Both the position numbers and the translations under genes were made by a program. The notes below the pieces were generated by a model. It was not told the DNA's origin, made no database searches, and saw only the letters and a list, made by a program, of their open reading frames with translations. From the NCBI GenBank assembly GCA_947498415.1, contig CANMKB010000003.1, forward strand, positions 186,001 to 250,000: DNA of 64,000 bases, given 5' to 3'. The DNA comes from an uncultured Paracoccaceae bacterium (GTDB lineage: Bacteria > Pseudomonadota > Alphaproteobacteria > Rhodobacterales > Rhodobacteraceae). This document shows positions 7,536 through 16,199 of the stretch, piece after piece; position 1 is the first letter of the stretch, and every line of letters starts with the position of its first letter.

Positions 7536-9539
7536 ATGACCGGCCACCGCAATGAAATCGACGGATTGCGCAGCATCGCCGTATTGGCGGTGGTCTTGTA
7601 TCACTTTGGCGTCCCCGGACTTCAGGGTGGATTTGTCGGGGTCGACGTCTTTTTTGTCATATCGGGTTTTCTGATTGGCGGCATTTTGTGGCGCGAGCAT
7701 TTAGAGACGGGCCGCATTCGTCTGGGTCACTTTTTCATGCGTCGTATCAGACGTTTGGCCCCAGCCTATTTTGCGATGGTCTTGCTCAGCTTTGTGGCCG
7801 CGTGGTTTGTGTTGTTGCCGTTTGAATTCCGAGAGTTCGGTAAAGGTGTGATCGCCGCGACAGTGTACTTGTCAAACGTGCTGTTCTTTCAGCAAGCTGG
7901 TTATTTTGACGGGGTCAGCGAAGAAAAAATCCTGTTGCACACATGGTCTCTTTCGGTCGAAGAACAGTTCTACCTTGTTTTGCCCCTCTTAATGCTGGTG
8001 TTTGCCCGCTTTGGGCGCGGGTTTATCGCAGGGTTGGTCGCGTTGTTTGTCATCTCTTTGGGCGCCAGCCTTTGGATGACGCAGGTGTCTCATACCGCGG
8101 CGTTTTACTTGTTTCCCTTCCGGGCATGGGAACTTTTGGCGGGTGTCTTATTGGCCATCTATGCACGAGAAAAAGACTTTCAGTTCAAAGGGTTTCCCTT
8201 TGCAAGTGAAGCAGCGTTGGCTGTTTTGATCGTGTCGATCCTATTCATCCAGCCAGGCACGCATTTCCCCGGATGGCAGGTGATCGCGCCTGTCATGGCG
8301 ACAGTTGTTCTGATTGCGAATGGCCAAGACAACAATATGGTGAACCGGGTCTTGTCGATGCGTGGCCCGGTGTTTGTCGGGCTGATCTCCTATTCGCTCT
8401 ATTTGTGGCACTGGCCGGTGATGACGCTGTCGACCTATTGGCGTGAAAGTTATGCATCATGGTTTGAAACCGGTCTGTGGATGGTGCTGTCTTTTGCCCT
8501 GGCGATCTTGTCTTGGCGCTTTGTTGAAATGCCTGTGCGGCACGGATCGCCCAAGGCAGGCTGGGCCTTGATCGCAAGCTGGGCTGTTGGGTCTGCTGTG
8601 GCTTTGGGGCTGGGCGCGTTGGTGTTTGTCAAAGACGGTATGATCGAACGTTTTGCGCCAGATACCCGCAGCCATATCGAGGCGACCGGGGATTTCCTGC
8701 AAGATTGGAGCCGCTGCTACGTGCCACAAGACGGAGGGTTGCAGGGCATCGAAATTTGTTCCATCGGCCCGGCGGGCCAATCGCCAGAGGTACTGGTCTG
8801 GGGTGACAGTCACATTCGCGCGTTTAAAGAGGGCATTGATGCCTTGGCCCATGAACAGGGCGTTGCTGGCCTGATCATCTGGCGGGCCGGATGCCCGCCG
8901 CTGTTTGATGTGAGTAAGGTCGAAAACTCAGCGACCCGCGCCCAAAATGAGGCCTGCCGCTCGGCCAATGATCGCATCCGCACCGCTATCAAAGACATGG
9001 ATGGGCTGCGCAATTTGCTGCTGATCGGGCGCTGGTCATATTACGCGACGGGGCAGGGCGTTGGTGCTGATGCCTTTAACACAATTGAGCTTATGACAAA
9101 CGGCAGCCACACGCGCCAAGCCACTTTGTTTGCAGAGGCTGCCGATCAGTCTTTGTCAGAGCTAAGCAACCACTTTGAAAACATCTATGTCACCCAACAA
9201 GTGCCAGAGGTGGCTTATTACGATAGCCGCCTGACGGCGCGTCGATTGGCCCATGGGCGCGAGGCGCCGCCAGAAACGGTTCCATTGGCAGACGCTAAAG
9301 TTCGGGCTGCAGATGGTGAGGCCGCGTTTAAGCCACTGGCGGCCCGAGGGCTTGTGAGCTGGATTCCAACATGGTCAAAATTCTGCAACCCAACGGCGTG
9401 TTATGCCGTGAAACAAGGCGTTGGGCAGTATTTTGACAACAACCACATCACCAACCGCGCCAGCCTAAGGGTGCGCCACTTGTTTGCACCGGTGTTCTCA
9501 CCGGCCCGCCCAACCGCAGAGGTGCAAAGTGGCAACTGA
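7536..9539 (+). CDS. OafA/YrhL-type integral membrane acyltransferase with C-terminal SGNH domain
   Basis: 667 residues. The N-terminal half is an acyltransferase-3 membrane domain: NEIDGLRSIAVLAVVLYHFG (catalytic His), GGFVGVDVFFVISGFLI, the RRIRRLAPAY segment and about ten helices to residue 370. The C-terminal half is a periplasmic SGNH hydrolase-like domain with VLVWGDSHIRAF carrying the GDS nucleophile. Proteins of this layout acetylate or acylate surface polysaccharides using a cytoplasmic acyl donor. ATG at 7536 starts MTGHRNEIDGLR and is preferred to an upstream TTG. The gene overlaps the next one by 11 nt, suggesting coupled translation. Confidence 0.92.
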   Translation: MTGHRNEIDGLRSIAVLAVVLYHFGVPGLQGGFVGVDVFFVISGFLIGGILWREHLETGRIRLGHFFMRRIRRLAPAYFAMVLLSFVAAWFVLLPFEFREFGKGVIAATVYLSNVLFFQQAGYFDGVSEEKILLHTWSLSVEEQFYLVLPLLMLVFARFGRGFIAGLVALFVISLGASLWMTQVSHTAAFYLFPFRAWELLAGVLLAIYAREKDFQFKGFPFASEAALAVLIVSILFIQPGTHFPGWQVIAPVMATVVLIANGQDNNMVNRVLSMRGPVFVGLISYSLYLWHWPVMTLSTYWRESYASWFETGLWMVLSFALAILSWRFVEMPVRHGSPKAGWALIASWAVGSAVALGLGALVFVKDGMIERFAPDTRSHIEATGDFLQDWSRCYVPQDGGLQGIEICSIGPAGQSPEVLVWGDSHIRAFKEGIDALAHEQGVAGLIIWRAGCPPLFDVSKVENSATRAQNEACRSANDRIRTAIKDMDGLRNLLLIGRWSYYATGQGVGADAFNTIELMTNGSHTRQATLFAEAADQSLSELSNHFENIYVTQQVPEVAYYDSRLTARRLAHGREAPPETVPLADAKVRAADGEAAFKPLAARGLVSWIPTWSKFCNPTACYAVKQGVGQYFDNNHITNRASLRVRHLFAPVFSPARPTAEVQSGN

Positions 9540-11106
9540 TCTGACGCAAGTGCATTGGGATGTGATTGTCATCGGCACGGGCATCGGTGGTGGCACCATT
9601 GGGCGCCGTCTGGCCGAGGGCGGTGCGAAAGTGCTGTTTTTGGAAAAAGGCGCCAAGGGCGCACGGGCCGAAGAAAACGGGCTGCGTGATGACGTACACC
9701 TTCCGGTCGCGCGGATGGCGCGTGGGTTTTGGCCAAAGCCGCTAGAGGTAACGTTGAACGGTCGGTCCTCGCAGTTTTATGGGCCGATTGGCGCGGGCGT
9801 GGGTGGATCGTCTGTCTTTTATGCGGCCACGCTTGAACGACCTGAACGGCATGATCTGGAACACAGCAATCTACACCCACATCCAACCCAGGGTTGGCCC
9901 ATTTCGTTTGATGATTTCACCCCCTATCTCGCGCAGGCAGAGCAAGCCTATTGCGTCAATGGCACCAATGACCCGTTGTCCAAGACACCGTCAGAGGTTC
10001 TGAAATCTCCCCGTAAACTGTCGCCCTCAGAGCAAAGCATTTACGACGCACTGTTGGACAATGGATTGAACCCGTACCAAGCGCATTTGGCGGTGGATCA
10101 TCGTTTTGGCAGCCCAGATTACCTGGGCCGCAAATGCCCCGATGGGCGCAAAAAGGATGGGCGTTCGGCTGGGGTGGAGCCCGCGCTTGCCACAGGCAAC
10201 GCGACGTTGCTTGATCAATGTGACGTCACGCAGATCGGTACAGACCCATCCGGCGCCACTTTTGTTCAGGCGCACCGGGGGGATCAGCAGATGCAATTCA
10301 CCGCCAAGACCTATGTTCTGGCGGCGGGGGGGCTTGGGTCTCCGCGGGTCTTGTTAAGATCGGCCAGTGAAACCCATCCACAAGGTGTCGGCAACGGGGC
10401 CGACCTTGTAGGGCGGCATCTGATGTTTCACCTCAACGAGATGTTTGCCGTTTGGCCCAAAGTCGCCACCAATGGCCCCTCCAAAGGCATTGGTCTGCGC
10501 GATTTATATGCCGAACAGGGCGAACGTTTTGGCATGATCCAATCCATGGGGGTTGAGGCGGGTTATGGCGAAATTCTGATGTTTTTAAACTTGGCCTTTG
10601 ATCAATCGCGCTTGGCCAAGGCCAAATCCCTGCGCCATCTTTTGCGGTTTCCGGCAGCAGCGGCTGTTAAAATGTTTGGCAGTGCAGCGATTTTTTCTGC
10701 CATCATGGAAGACATGCCATACGCTGAAAATCGCGTAACTTTGCATCCTGATGATCCTGATATCATCCAGATCACCTATCATACGCCAACCGAATTGCTT
10801 GAACGCCGCAAACGGTATCATCGCAAAATTCGCCAAGCCTTCAAAGGGATGCGCCCCACCTTTCTGATGCGACGCCCCGAGATCAATTATGGCCATCCGA
10901 TGGGGAGCCTTCGGTTTGGCGATGACCCGCGCAGCAGCGTGCTAGATGTGAATTGCCGGGTGCACGGGGTGCAAAATCTCTATGTGACCGACTCAAGTTT
11001 CATGCCAACATCTTTTGGGGTGAACCCCAGCCTGACCATTGCCGCAAACGCACTGCGTGTCGGGGATCACATTTTATCCCGTTTGCAAAATGGAGAGATG
11101 ACATGA
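9529..11106 (+). CDS. GMC-family FAD-dependent oxidoreductase
   Basis: About 525 residues. The N-terminus carries the FAD dinucleotide-binding motif DVIVIGTGIGGGTIGRRLAE, followed by a glucose-methanol-choline family pattern: GAGVGGSSVFYAA, an internal KTYVLAAGGLGSPRVLL, and a C-terminal VTDSSFMPTSFGVNPSLTIAANAL with conserved His/Asn catalytic positions. It should oxidise an alcohol, probably a sugar hydroxyl or lipid-linked intermediate. A GTG at 9529 with GAGG upstream is preferred over an ATG at 9484, as the latter adds a Cys/His-rich stretch with no family match and overlaps the acyltransferase by 56 nt. The stop codon overlaps the next start codon (ATGA). A GMC enzyme paired with an SDR inside a polysaccharide locus is unusual. 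Confidence 0.87.
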   Translation: MATDLTQVHWDVIVIGTGIGGGTIGRRLAEGGAKVLFLEKGAKGARAEENGLRDDVHLPVARMARGFWPKPLEVTLNGRSSQFYGPIGAGVGGSSVFYAATLERPERHDLEHSNLHPHPTQGWPISFDDFTPYLAQAEQAYCVNGTNDPLSKTPSEVLKSPRKLSPSEQSIYDALLDNGLNPYQAHLAVDHRFGSPDYLGRKCPDGRKKDGRSAGVEPALATGNATLLDQCDVTQIGTDPSGATFVQAHRGDQQMQFTAKTYVLAAGGLGSPRVLLRSASETHPQGVGNGADLVGRHLMFHLNEMFAVWPKVATNGPSKGIGLRDLYAEQGERFGMIQSMGVEAGYGEILMFLNLAFDQSRLAKAKSLRHLLRFPAAAAVKMFGSAAIFSAIMEDMPYAENRVTLHPDDPDIIQITYHTPTELLERRKRYHRKIRQAFKGMRPTFLMRRPEINYGHPMGSLRFGDDPRSSVLDVNCRVHGVQNLYVTDSSFMPTSFGVNPSLTIAANALRVGDHILSRLQNGEMT

Positions 11107-11900
11107 AAACACCCAGCCCCGCAGAGCAAATCAAAGAGGGTATCGCCGTGATCACCGGGGCCGGGTCTGGATTGGGACGGGCCTTGTCGTGTGCTTTGGT
11201 GGCCGAAGGTGTCAATGTTGTGGGCTTTGGGCGGCGTATCGAAGCACTGGCAGAAACCAAATACGAAGCCGAACAGTCGGGCAAAGCCAGTTTTACGCCT
11301 ATGCAGGTGGACGTCTCCGAAGCCTCGGAAGTGCGACGCGCCTACAATGAAATTGGTGAGATCAACGGCAGACCCACAATCCTGATCAATAACGCGGGCG
11401 TTTATCCGCATCGCGATAGCCTAAGCGAATATCCCGAAGATTTCATGCAGACCATGGCGATCAATTTAGGCGGTGTCGTCAATTGCACCGCGACGGCGCT
11501 GCAATACATGAAAGAAAGCGGGATTGGCCGCATCATCAATGTTGGCAGTTTTGCCGATATTGCTCCGCTTCCGGCCAGTGCAGCCTATAGCGTGTCCAAA
11601 GGGGCAGGGCAGATTTACGTCCGTGCCTTGGTTGCCGACATTGGAGATCGTCTGCCCAATATCGTAATCTCCACCTGGATGCCCGGTGCCTTGGCCACTG
11701 ATATGGGGATCCCCGAAGGGCTAAAACCAGAGGTCGCGGCCGCTTGGGGCGCGAAACTGGCGCTTTGGCATGATCCATCGCTGAATGGATCGGTCTTTGA
11801 AATGAACCAAGAGGTGCCGCCAACACGGGGGCTAAAATCAAAAGTCAAAGATATGCTTTTGCTGCGCCGAGGGCCAAAACCACGGATGATCCCATCTTAA
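11103..11900 (+). CDS. Short-chain dehydrogenase/reductase (SDR)
   Basis: 265 residues of the classical SDR family. It has the NAD(P) motif VITGAGSGLGRAL, the NNAG motif (ILINNAGVYP), a catalytic Ser in INVGSFADI and the YxxxK pair in AAYSVSKGAGQ. It overlaps the GMC gene by 4 nt (ATGA), so the two are probably translated together and may act as a paired alcohol oxidation/ketone reduction step, for example to invert a sugar carbon. That role is an inference. The stop codon shares the TTAA at 11897-11900 with the convergent WecG-like gene. Confidence 0.88.
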   Translation: MKTPSPAEQIKEGIAVITGAGSGLGRALSCALVAEGVNVVGFGRRIEALAETKYEAEQSGKASFTPMQVDVSEASEVRRAYNEIGEINGRPTILINNAGVYPHRDSLSEYPEDFMQTMAINLGGVVNCTATALQYMKESGIGRIINVGSFADIAPLPASAAYSVSKGAGQIYVRALVADIGDRLPNIVISTWMPGALATDMGIPEGLKPEVAAAWGAKLALWHDPSLNGSVFEMNQEVPPTRGLKSKVKDMLLLRRGPKPRMIPS

Positions 11901-12679
11901 CGCAGCTTCCATGATCGCCAGATGTGACCCGGCAAAATGGCAAAACACGCCGCATATCTGCGCCACATGCGTTTTGGATTTTGAAGCAAACGCCACAACC
12001 ATTCCATGGCAATCTGCTGCACCCATTTGGGGGCGCGCACTTGTGTGCCTGCCAGAAAATCAAGTCCGGCCCCAATGCTGGCAAAACCAACCGAAGGCGC
12101 GAATTCGCCTCCCCGCGCCGCGAGTTCTTCTTGTTTCGGCGCACCAAGCGCAATGAAACACAGGCTTGCGCCTGACGCCTGAACCTGTTTCAGCATCTCG
12201 GCGGCATCATCACCCTGAGGGTCAAACCCAAAGGGCGGTGAAATAAGGCAAACCACCTCAAGCCCTGGTACCACACCCTGAAGGTGGCTTGCCGCTTGCT
12301 GAAGGGCGTCATCGGTGCTGCCCAGCAGGGCGATCGATTTCCCACAGCTTTGCGCCAGTTGCGCAAGCGGGATCACAAGCTCAGATCCCGGAAGCAGATC
12401 AATCGCTTTGCCTTGAAGATGGGACATCCACACAATCGGGTTGCCGTCAGCCACAACAAAATCTTGTGCGATATAGGTTTGAAGAAAACCGAAGTTTTCG
12501 TTCATCTTTGTGAGATGATCAAGATTGAGCGTTGAAAGGGCAAAGCCTTGATTTTGCGAAAATTTTTCACGTACAACATCCTCTAAATGCGCCCGTGTGG
12601 CCACATTTACAGAAATCTCGCCATGTGTTGTTTGAAAGCGCAAAAAATCATCCCCAATCAAGTGGTATAGGTTTATCAT
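11897..12679 (-). CDS. WecG/TagA/CpsF family glycosyltransferase
   Basis: About 260 residues. The family pattern is clear: ALSTLNLDHLTKMNEN near the start, the VVADGNPIVWMSHLQG segment with the conserved Asp, SIALLGSTDDALQQAA, LCFIALGAPKQEELA, and the closing VGFASIGAGLDFLAG and RAPKWVQQIAMEWLWRLLQ. These enzymes add ManNAcA, ManNAc or glucosyl residues to lipid-linked intermediates on the cytoplasmic face. The start at 12679 (MINLYHLIGDDF) is chosen because the domain begins right after it. An upstream TTG at 12793 would add a Cys-rich 38 residues unlike the family. No clear Shine-Dalgarno is seen, so the start is uncertain. Confidence 0.86.
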   Translation of the reverse strand: MINLYHLIGDDFLRFQTTHGEISVNVATRAHLEDVVREKFSQNQGFALSTLNLDHLTKMNENFGFLQTYIAQDFVVADGNPIVWMSHLQGKAIDLLPGSELVIPLAQLAQSCGKSIALLGSTDDALQQAASHLQGVVPGLEVVCLISPPFGFDPQGDDAAEMLKQVQASGASLCFIALGAPKQEELAARGGEFAPSVGFASIGAGLDFLAGTQVRAPKWVQQIAMEWLWRLLQNPKRMWRRYAACFAILPGHIWRSWKLR

Positions 12680-12843
12680 GCCGTGCGCGATTTGCCACGC
12701 TAGGCAACATATTTCAAAAAGAATTTTTGCAGGTGCGGCAATTGCCCGAAGCCTGACGTATTCTTGTCGATATTCCAGGCTAGTTCGGGTCAACGCTGGT
12801 CAAAAAGCCACTACAGAAACAACGAAGGGCACGCGGGCACTTT

Positions 12844-13968
12844 ATGACGTCATTGTCCATTATCGGCTGCGGTTTTGTCGCCGACCTTTACATGAGGTCG
12901 CTTGCGACCTTTTCGCATGTCACCGTCACGCAGGCCTATGATCAGGATGCAGACCGTCGCACTGTGTTTGGGGCACATTGGCGTGTCCCTATGGCAGACT
13001 CGCTTGAGACCTTTTTGCGTGATTTGCCAAAGGGCAGTTTGATCCTGAATCTTACCAATCCCGGCAGCCACCATGAGATCAACAAAGCCTGTCTGATGGC
13101 CGGGCATCATGTCTATTCGGAAAAACCTCTGGCCGTTGATATGGGGCAGGCGCAAGAGTTGCATGATTTTGCTCAAGCGCATGATCTTATGCTGGCCTCA
13201 GCCCCATGTTCTGTACTGGGAGAAGCTGCGCAAACCATGGGCCGCGCCATCCGTGATGGCACAGCAGGCACACCCCGGCTGATCTATGCAGAGCTGGATG
13301 ATGGCTTTATTCCGCAGGCCCCGTTCAACGATTGGAAAAGCGAAACCGGTGCACCTTGGCCGGCCGAAGATGAATTTCAGGTTGGATGCACATTGGAACA
13401 CGCCGGATATTACCTATCATGGTTGATTGCATGGTTTGGGAGCGTCAAACGAGTTGTGGCTGCCTCTGCCGAAGTGTTGCCAGACAAAAACCCAAGCGGG
13501 CAGGGCACACCAGATGTGTCGATTGCGACGTTGTTTTTTGAAAACGGCCCGCTTGTGCGGCTGACGTGCTCTATTGTGGCGCCGCATGATCACCAAATCA
13601 AAGTGATTGGCGATGACGGGGTGCTGAAACTGTCCAAAGCATGGGATAATTCCGCCCCGGTCAAATATCACCGTCGGATGCGCATTCGGCGCAAACTATT
13701 GGAACATCCGATTGGTAAACGCATTAAGCTTGGCGCTGAAACCCACCCCAAGGTCGGGCGGTGGGGCGCGGCCTCGATGAACTTTGCATTGGGCCCGATC
13801 GAAATGCTGGATGCCATCCAAGAGGGGCGCAACAGCCGTTTGGCTGGCGATTTTGCCTTGCATCTAAATGAAGTCACGCTTGCCATTCAAAACGCTGGTG
13901 ACAGCACCGGCTCACAAGACATGAAAACACGATGCGCCCCAATGGACCCAATGCCATGGGCGAAATAA
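12844..13968 (+). CDS. Gfo/Idh/MocA family NAD(P)-dependent oxidoreductase
   Basis: 374 residues. The N-terminal Rossmann domain starts LSIIGCGFVADLYMRSLA, and the family EKP signature is in VYSEKPLAVD near residue 97. The C-terminal substrate domain contains GCTLEHAGYYLSWLIAWFG, with the histidine expected near the active site. Such enzymes oxidise or reduce sugar ring positions of nucleotide sugars or free sugars. It starts a run of four same-strand genes with gaps or overlaps of only a few bases (2 nt gap to the next), so it probably supplies a modified sugar for the adjacent glycosyltransferases. Its substrate cannot be read from the sequence. Confidence 0.88.
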   Translation: MTSLSIIGCGFVADLYMRSLATFSHVTVTQAYDQDADRRTVFGAHWRVPMADSLETFLRDLPKGSLILNLTNPGSHHEINKACLMAGHHVYSEKPLAVDMGQAQELHDFAQAHDLMLASAPCSVLGEAAQTMGRAIRDGTAGTPRLIYAELDDGFIPQAPFNDWKSETGAPWPAEDEFQVGCTLEHAGYYLSWLIAWFGSVKRVVAASAEVLPDKNPSGQGTPDVSIATLFFENGPLVRLTCSIVAPHDHQIKVIGDDGVLKLSKAWDNSAPVKYHRRMRIRRKLLEHPIGKRIKLGAETHPKVGRWGAASMNFALGPIEMLDAIQEGRNSRLAGDFALHLNEVTLAIQNAGDSTGSQDMKTRCAPMDPMPWAK

Positions 13969-13970
13969 AT

Positions 13971-15230
13971 ATGACGCACTCTGATCTAGGCGATGCCGAA
14001 AAACTGGCTTATCTCACCGGGGAATACCCGCGTGCGACGGATACGTTTATTCAACGTGAAGTCGCAGCCTTGCGCGATTTGGGCCACAACATCACCACCT
14101 GTTCGATCCGCAAAACTGGCGCAGAACATCTGGTTGGGGAAGAGCAAAAAGCCGAGGCCGCGAATACGTTTTATGTGTTGAACGCGGCCAAGAAACCAAT
14201 TCACTTACTGAAGTGCCATTTTAAGTTCTTACGTGAAAATCCTGCACGATATGCCCGTGCCGCATGGTTGGCGCTGCGCACCAATCAAGGTGGCTTGCGC
14301 AACTCAATTTATCAGTTTTTTTACTTTCTTGAGGCGGCGGTATTGGGTGCGCATCTGCGTGACAACGGTGTCACGCATCTTCATAATCATATTGCAAAAT
14401 CAAGCTGTTCTGTTGCAATGCTCATGTCCGAAATGACAGGTATTCCGTTTAGTTTCACCCTGCACGGACCTGACATTTTCTTTGCGCCCGGATTTTGGCG
14501 TCTTGATAAGAAAATTGAAAAAGCAAAGTTCGTTTCTTGCATCAGCCATTATTGCCGCTCTCAGGCGATGGCCCATTCTGATTCAGCCCATTGGGATAAA
14601 TTGCATATCGTGCATTGTGGCGTTGACCCGGCCCGATATGATGGGGCCCCAGCACGTGGTGGAAAGCGGCTACTGTTTGTCGGGCGTTTGGCGGCGGTCA
14701 AAGGTTTGCCGGTTTTGCTTGAGGCGCTTAAAGGCCAACCAGACTTAAGCCTAACGGTCATCGGCGATGGCCCGGATCGAAAAGCCTTGGAACGTGCGGC
14801 CAAACCATTGGGCGCACGCATAGAGTTTGTGGGGTATAAATCGCAAACCGAAGTGGCAGAGGCGTTGAAATCTCATGACATTTTTGTGCTGCCCAGCTTT
14901 GCCGAAGGTGTTCCTGTTGTTTTGATGGAGGCGATGGCAACCGCTCGTCCGGTTGTGACAACGCAGATCGCGGGTGTGCCAGAGCTTGTAGAAGACCGCA
15001 TTTCAGGGCGCCTTGTGGCCCCCGGGGATGTAGATGCCCTGAGCGAGGTTCTTGCTGATCTGGTCGACAGCCCACAATCGCAGTCAGATATGGGGCAGGC
15101 CGGCCGTGCCAAAGTGTTGAAAGAGTTCACCCTTTCATCCGAGGCCGCTTGGCTGTCTCAATTGTTAATTGGTTATGCGGCCGGAACGCCACCAAAGGCA
15201 CTTCGCCCAACCTCTAAGGAGGCTTTATGA
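13971..15230 (+). CDS. GT4-family glycosyltransferase
   Basis: About 419 residues of the GT-B fold. The N-terminal domain starts LAYLTGEYPRATDTFIQREV, typical of colanic-acid-type GT4 enzymes. The C-terminal domain has RLLFVGRLAAVKGLPVLLEA, TVIGDGPDRKALE, and the donor-binding SFAEGVPVVLMEAMATARPV with the family E-x7-E arrangement (EGVPVVLME). It should use a nucleotide sugar to extend the repeat unit on the cytoplasmic side. Start codons at 13932, 13956 and 13971 are possible; the last lies 2 nt after the upstream stop codon and agrees best with family length. The end overlaps the next gene by 4 nt. Confidence 0.9.
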   Translation: MTHSDLGDAEKLAYLTGEYPRATDTFIQREVAALRDLGHNITTCSIRKTGAEHLVGEEQKAEAANTFYVLNAAKKPIHLLKCHFKFLRENPARYARAAWLALRTNQGGLRNSIYQFFYFLEAAVLGAHLRDNGVTHLHNHIAKSSCSVAMLMSEMTGIPFSFTLHGPDIFFAPGFWRLDKKIEKAKFVSCISHYCRSQAMAHSDSAHWDKLHIVHCGVDPARYDGAPARGGKRLLFVGRLAAVKGLPVLLEALKGQPDLSLTVIGDGPDRKALERAAKPLGARIEFVGYKSQTEVAEALKSHDIFVLPSFAEGVPVVLMEAMATARPVVTTQIAGVPELVEDRISGRLVAPGDVDALSEVLADLVDSPQSQSDMGQAGRAKVLKEFTLSSEAAWLSQLLIGYAAGTPPKALRPTSKEAL

Positions 15231-16198
15231 CACCCACAGTTGCCGTGATTGCGATTGGTCGCAACGAAGGTGCGCGCCTTGAGGCTTGCCTGACCTCTTT
15301 GCAGGGCAAGACAGCACGTTTGATTTATGTGGATTCCGGCTCTGTGGACAACAGCGTCGCCTATGCACGTATGGCTGGGGCAGAGGTGGTTGAACTTACC
15401 GCAGATCGCCCATTCACCGCAGCACGTGCACGCCGCGAAGGCTATGAACAGCTGCAATCAGGTGAGATGCCGGACTACGTGCAATTCGTCGACGGGGATT
15501 GCATTGTTGCAGACGGTTGGATCAACGCAGCCGTGGCCACAATGGAGGACGACCCAACCCTTGGGCTTGTCACAGGGTGGCGCCGCGAAATTCATCCAGA
15601 TGTGAGTGTTTACAACGACTTATGCCACGACGAATGGGATCGGCCTGCAGGTGAAATCGAAACCTGTGGGGGCGATATGATGGTGCGCCCCGCGGCTTAT
15701 TCAGAGGCCGGTGGGTTTGATGACACTGTGATCGCCGCGGAGGATGATGAGTTTTGCGTGCGCCTGCGCCGCGAGGGGTGGGAAATGCAACGCATCCCGC
15801 GCGAAATGACCCGCCATGACGCCGCCATGCTGCGCTTTGGTCAATGGTGGCAACGGGCCGTCCGCTCCGGGCATGGCTTTGCTCAGGTTGGCTATATGCA
15901 TCCACCTTACTTTGAGCGCGAACAGAAACGTGTCGTGATTTATGGCGGGGCGGTTCCGCTTTTGGCACTGTTGTTTTGGATGTTTTGGCCTTTTGGTCTT
16001 TGGATCATCGCCGCGATCTATGCATATAACTACATTCGCACGCTGCAAGGCTTACGTGCCAAAGGCATGGCAACAGCCCGGGCCGGCAGGCATGCGGTGT
16101 TCCTTACCCTATCAAAACTACCGAACTTCATTGGCATGGTTACCTTTCACAGGCGTCGCCTAAAGGGCAAATCCATGCAGATCATCGAGTATAAATAA
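15227..16198 (+). CDS. GT2-family glycosyltransferase
   Basis: 323 residues. The GT-A domain has AVIAIGRNEGARLEACLTSL, then the VDSGSVDNSV segment, the metal-binding DGDC (VQFVDGDCIVADGW), and an ED/QxxRW-like region (AAEDDEFCVRLRREGWEMQR). Two hydrophobic segments follow near residues 245-275, so the protein is probably membrane-anchored. The ATG overlaps the previous stop (ATGA) and is preceded by a perfect TAAGGAGG, which fixes the start. It ends 1 nt before the fusion oxidoreductase gene, showing a tight operon. Confidence 0.9.
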   Translation: MTPTVAVIAIGRNEGARLEACLTSLQGKTARLIYVDSGSVDNSVAYARMAGAEVVELTADRPFTAARARREGYEQLQSGEMPDYVQFVDGDCIVADGWINAAVATMEDDPTLGLVTGWRREIHPDVSVYNDLCHDEWDRPAGEIETCGGDMMVRPAAYSEAGGFDDTVIAAEDDEFCVRLRREGWEMQRIPREMTRHDAAMLRFGQWWQRAVRSGHGFAQVGYMHPPYFEREQKRVVIYGGAVPLLALLFWMFWPFGLWIIAAIYAYNYIRTLQGLRAKGMATARAGRHAVFLTLSKLPNFIGMVTFHRRRLKGKSMQIIEYK

Positions 16199-16199
16199 T

